A DNA stretch of 64,000 bases from Ceratothoa steindachneri (Eukaryota; Arthropoda; Malacostraca; Isopoda; Cymothoidae): positions 3,215,886-3,279,885 of the forward strand of contig OZ018328.1 of NCBI GenBank assembly GCA_963969495.1, written 5' to 3'. Shown here one piece after another: positions 60,890 through 64,000 of the stretch. The notes under the pieces are model-generated. The model was given only the letters and a program-made list of their open reading frames with translations. It ran no database searches and was not told the origin of the DNA. Within the stretch, counting starts at the first letter, position 1. Each line of letters opens with the position of its first letter. Both the position numbers and the translations under genes were made by a program.

Positions 60890-61425
60890 ACTAGACTCAC
60901 ACGCGACTAAAAAATCTGCTACCGAGCGAAAAGTGGATGATTAAGAATGGGGTGTCTTAAAAATAGGACATAAATTTTCAAAAGCTTTCTATAAATGTTA
61001 CCCACTTATATAAAAAAAAATAAATATATTTTTTAATTTTATTTTAAATTTTTAATTATATTTGTTTTAATCAATAAATTAAATATTTTTTTATTATTTA
61101 TCCAACTTTCATTTCTAGAAATCTTAGAATTCATGAATTAATAAAGTTACTCAAATTTTCATCGCGATTCCCTAGCCAATTTTCCCAATAGATTAAAATC
61201 CTGTTTAGGGTTTTATATCTATTAACATTGGTAATTTTAGAGGTATTTTTTCATGCCGATTAAACTCTACTCATTACTAGTATTATTTTCTATCATCGGG
61301 CTCACCTGAGCTCGGTGTCAAACACTGAAACTTAATCCGCCCCTGTTCAAGCTTCTTTCACGTGGCTAGAGCACTCGAGAGGACACAAGGGGAGGGAGGT
61401 TTGTGCACCTTCCGCTGACATACAA
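60890..61425. other. Unassigned DNA
   Basis: Includes TCAAGTCAAGTCAAG at about 60872-60885, AT-rich DNA to 61260, and no recognised coding sequence. Confidence 0.5.
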
Positions 61426-61429
61426 GACA

Positions 61430-61550
61430 TTTCCAGTTTCGGAGAAGGATCAAGCTGAGGCCAGTTGGGCCGGCAGTGGAGGGGAGCTGATTTATTCCGA
61501 ACCCTCCTCTCCCCAAAAGTAAAAGGACAGGAATAAGAATCGTTGGAAAT
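61430..61550 (+). repeat. Short fragment of the RNase H LINE ORF1 region
   Basis: CGGAGAAGGATCAAGCTGAG, then GGCCAGTTGGGCCGGCAG and GAACCCTCCTCTCCCCAAAA, parallel the ORF1 region of the minus-strand copy near 50710-50600 (GAGAAGGACATGGCTGAGGC, GGTCAATCTGTCCTGGG). It is the third occurrence in the window. Confidence 0.55.
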
Positions 61551-61664
61551 CCCTATGAGTAAATTTGGATTGAGAGAATAGAAAACGATCCGTATTTTAA
61601 AAGAAATCCGGGGAAAGTTTTCCTGGCCTTTAGGCCCTAAAAGTAAGGGCGGATGCAGTGAGGG

Positions 61665-61830
61665 GGACTAACCCCTCCCAATTTGTTCTTTCTTTAGCCC
61701 ATAGTAAAGAGAGAAGCGACTTCATCAAGCGTCCCCCAATGAAAATATTGGGGGACTCTCTCCCAGTCTCGAACGCGAAGGCCGAGCGTCCATTTTCGAG
61801 CCTCAAGCGACTGAAAACGTAGTAAACATA
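61665..61830. repeat. Dispersed repeat family R2, copy 2
   Basis: Reverse complement of the repeat at 33430-33645, with AGCGACTTCATCAAGCG, CTTTCTTTAGCCCATA and GGGCGGATGCAGTG as shared words. Confidence 0.6.
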
Positions 61831-62044
61831 ACAACATAATTTACCGGAGGAGAAAAGTCACAAGGGCCTATTAAAGTTCATCCGAGTCAACCATAACACA
61901 GAAACTGCACCTACAAGATTGTGACTGAACGCTCTTAAAAAGGCATCACTATCATGGCTTGACAAAAAACTAAATCATGCAATACACATATCATTAATAT
62001 AATATACATACATAAATTGATATTACAATATGTAATTTGTCCCG

Positions 62045-62640
62045 ATACAAATTAAAAACCATGATAACCTACCCTCCACATATACTCATCTAACCTGCAC
62101 TTTAAAACATTTAAATTTGGACTGCTTATTGTCTCCTGTGGTAAACCATTCCAGTAATCTACCATCTCTTAGTTAAAAAAAATACTTTCTTACATCCAAC
62201 TTACACCTCGGCTTTGCTTATTTAATTTTTTTTAACTGGTGGCCCTATCATATGGTCCTTCACACACGTTCTTTCAAATGAGAACATGATTATCACTATC
62301 CCCCTCAACCTATCTCCATATTAAAGGTGCTTCAGGCAAGGTATCTTTGTTGCCTTCCTTTGCACTGACTCTAGCAGCTTGTTATCATGTCTAAAGTATG
62401 AGGTACAATAACTGATAACGTCCCTCTACTGTGACTTCACCCCATTCAGCACAACTTTCTGTTTCATGTCTTTCAGCCATTCAACTATGCAATTCAAAAC
62501 TTTTCACATATCCCATTATTTTTAATTTGTGAACTAGTCTCCTATGTGGAACTTTGTCAAAAGCTTCGCTATAATCTAATAAAATTACAATAACATTTTC
62601 TCCCCTATTTAATTGTTTAGTTACATAACACTGGGGAACA
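62045..62640 (-). mobile_element. CR1 LINE, internally deleted RT and 3' end
   Basis: Minus strand, mixed frames: VIVILLDYSEAFDKVPHRRL, VHKLKIMGYVKSFE, SWMAERHETESCAEWGE (shifted WMAERH), then after a deletion LDMITSCWSQCKGRQQRYL (shifted RHDNKLLESVQRKATKI), CKLDVRKYFFFN and MVDYWNGLPQETISSPNLNV, ending LKCRLDEYM. It lacks the segment from FADD to the thumb. It is related to the CR1 copies at 25440 and 30318 but more diverged. Confidence 0.7.
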
Positions 62641-62940
62641 ATGTATTTGGTGAATCGAAAAAAGGTACATTTTCCTACCTAATTCGAGCATAGTGAATTC
62701 AAATCTGAAATCAGATTCTCTCAAAATGCTAAAATTTTTTCGTAATATCAATAACTAATATTATACAATAATTTTCATTTTATCACGCCTATCATCATAC
62801 CCTGAAGTAATTTTGAATCATCCTTTTGCATTATTTATAGTAAAGCAGGTTTTTTTGCACTAACATTTTATTGCATATGAGAAGAAACTTGAATTATACA
62901 TCAGGATTACAAATACTGTAATCAAATAGGTGCTAATTTA
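62641..62940. other. Unassigned AT-rich DNA
   Basis: No coding or repeat signature seen. Confidence 0.5.
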
Positions 62941-62944
62941 TTAA

Positions 62945-64000
62945 TGACCACCCCATAAGGGGCGCGGCGATTTGCCATCCTGGCCGCCGTGCTGACGAGA
63001 TTCAGTTCCCTGTTCGACCCCAGCTTAGCCTCTTCTCCTTCGTTCAAAACACTTGTGTTTCCTCGCTTTTAATAGAACCTCTCCCACAACTTTCTCTGGT
63101 CAGCTTCTAATTTCACATGGGAGATGCTGAATTTCTTCTGAAGCCAACCGTCCCGGATCGGGGCTGAGTGGGGAGGGGACAACGTTCCCTAACCCCTGAG
63201 CTCCGGTTCGGGATGGTTTTTTTTTAACAAACTGCTTTATCCCCACCCATACCTTGCTCACATCCCCTTTCCTTCTCACTTCACCGTCTATCCTTGATTT
63301 GACGCCACCATGCCGATTGACTGCCAGGCCACCAGGCGGGAGGAGTAGTCCCAAATGGCGGCACCTGGCTCTGCCAGGCCTGTAAGCACTCTTGCAGTGC
63401 GGGCTACTGCGAGAGGTGATGAGCGATTGCTTCCCGTGAAAAAAATAGGGTCACCATACCTATGTATGAACACCTAAATAAAAAAACCCCTCAACTTCCC
63501 CTGTAACAACAACGGAGCCGTCCTCGCGAAGCTCCACAGAAGAAATGGAGGTCCCCCTCCCCCCTGTGAGCACAGGGGACCCTCCATATTTCTTTAACTG
63601 GGGAGGAGGCTTACTCCTCTCCTACGCCTATGGGTGTAGGGGACTCACCCTCTTCTCTGGAGGTGCTTTCGGGCACCTCCCTGCTTCCAGCGGCAGTCTC
63701 TCCTTTTCTTTCCAAGGGGACTGCCAAGAAAGCCAGCAGGCAGCCCATAGCCAACCGCTCCCCATCGAAGCGGCTTGGTATGGCAAACCTTCTTAGGGGG
63801 GAGAGGGAAGCCAGGCCCCTAAGAAGCGGGTTCATTCCTCGCCCTCCTCTCCCAAAAAGAAAAAGAACAAAAAAATAATAAAAAGACTTGGGGATCCTCT
63901 CCATCCACGGAGGTTGCGGTGACGGATGGGTCTGTTGCTTTGGTAAGCGACCAAGCCAAGATCGGTACATCCGGCCCCTTTGCCCACCGGGTGCGGAGCC
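62945..64000 (+). mobile_element. RNase H LINE, 5' UTR and start of ORF1 (runs off window)
   Basis: Same family as the minus-strand element at 49270-51955, here on the plus strand: starts GGGGCGCGGCGATTTGCCAT, includes CTCCCACAACTTTCTCTGG, CAAGGATAGACGG in reverse complement, and an ORF1 leader region with GAAGCGGGTTCATTCCTCGC, ending at the window edge in a block matching 50507-50640. Relative to copy 1 the ORF1 leader is shortened. The body of the element would lie to the right of the window. Confidence 0.75.

Noticed and set aside
63000..63030. GTTCGACCCC as a tRNA or SINE B box
   Set aside because: No A box at proper spacing and no cloverleaf; the word is part of the LINE 5' UTR, also present in the other copy.

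Overview
The window is animal nuclear DNA, almost certainly from an invertebrate. There are no operons or tightly packed genes, and most of the sequence is decayed transposable elements: several non-LTR retrotransposon (LINE) lineages, Penelope-like elements (PLEs), a Copia-type LTR element, hAT and mariner DNA transposons, and long (AT)n, (AG)n and (CA)n microsatellites. An arthropod, perhaps a decapod crustacean, is my guess from this repeat mix; no diagnostic host gene is present. I see no rRNA, tRNA or CRISPR and no convincing intact host gene. The only ORF I could not place on a transposon is a small basic protein at 14234-14572.

Layout. 1-1.04 kb: minus-strand Jockey-like LINE. 1.4-1.9 kb: microsatellite abutting a LINE 5' ORF with a 2A ribosome-skipping motif. 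2.3-3.9 kb: Buster-type hAT pseudogene. 3.9-9.7 kb: one CR1-like LINE with a PHD-finger ORF1, split by a mariner, a second CR1 3' end and an L2-like 3' end. 9.7-12.6 kb: fold-back repeat, PLE endonuclease pieces in both orientations, hAT and LINE scraps. 12.6-18.5 kb: mostly unassigned DNA, the unknown ORF, and two copies of one LINE 3' end. 18.6-23.9 kb: long minus-strand I-clade (Nimb-like) LINE, copy A. 25.4-29.7 kb: CR1 LINE split by an ORF1-only I-clade element, copy B. 30.3-33.3 kb: CR1 3' end, second Buster hAT, CR1 scrap. 34.3-44.9 kb: RNase H LINE remnant, I-clade copies C (split by a MITE) and D (split by an RTE LINE). 44.9-47.2 kb: Copia element. 47.2-49.2 kb: Ac-like hAT. 49.3-51.95 kb: internally deleted RNase H LINE. 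52.1-53.3 kb: mariner inside a CR1 scrap. 53.4-57.3 kb: I-clade copy E. 57.3-60.6 kb: two PLEs, the second with inverted terminal arms. 60.6-64 kb: dispersed repeats, CR1, and the 5' end of another RNase H LINE running off the window.

These pieces do not form a shared pathway. The window records successive insertions, several of them datable relative to one another because host reading frames resume on the far side of the insert. Frameshifts and stops mean most copies are dead. The least damaged coding regions are the copy B ORF1 (27128-28665), the PLE EN region (57288-58051) and the CR1 3' reading frames (6192-6946, 25440-26336, 28869-29426).
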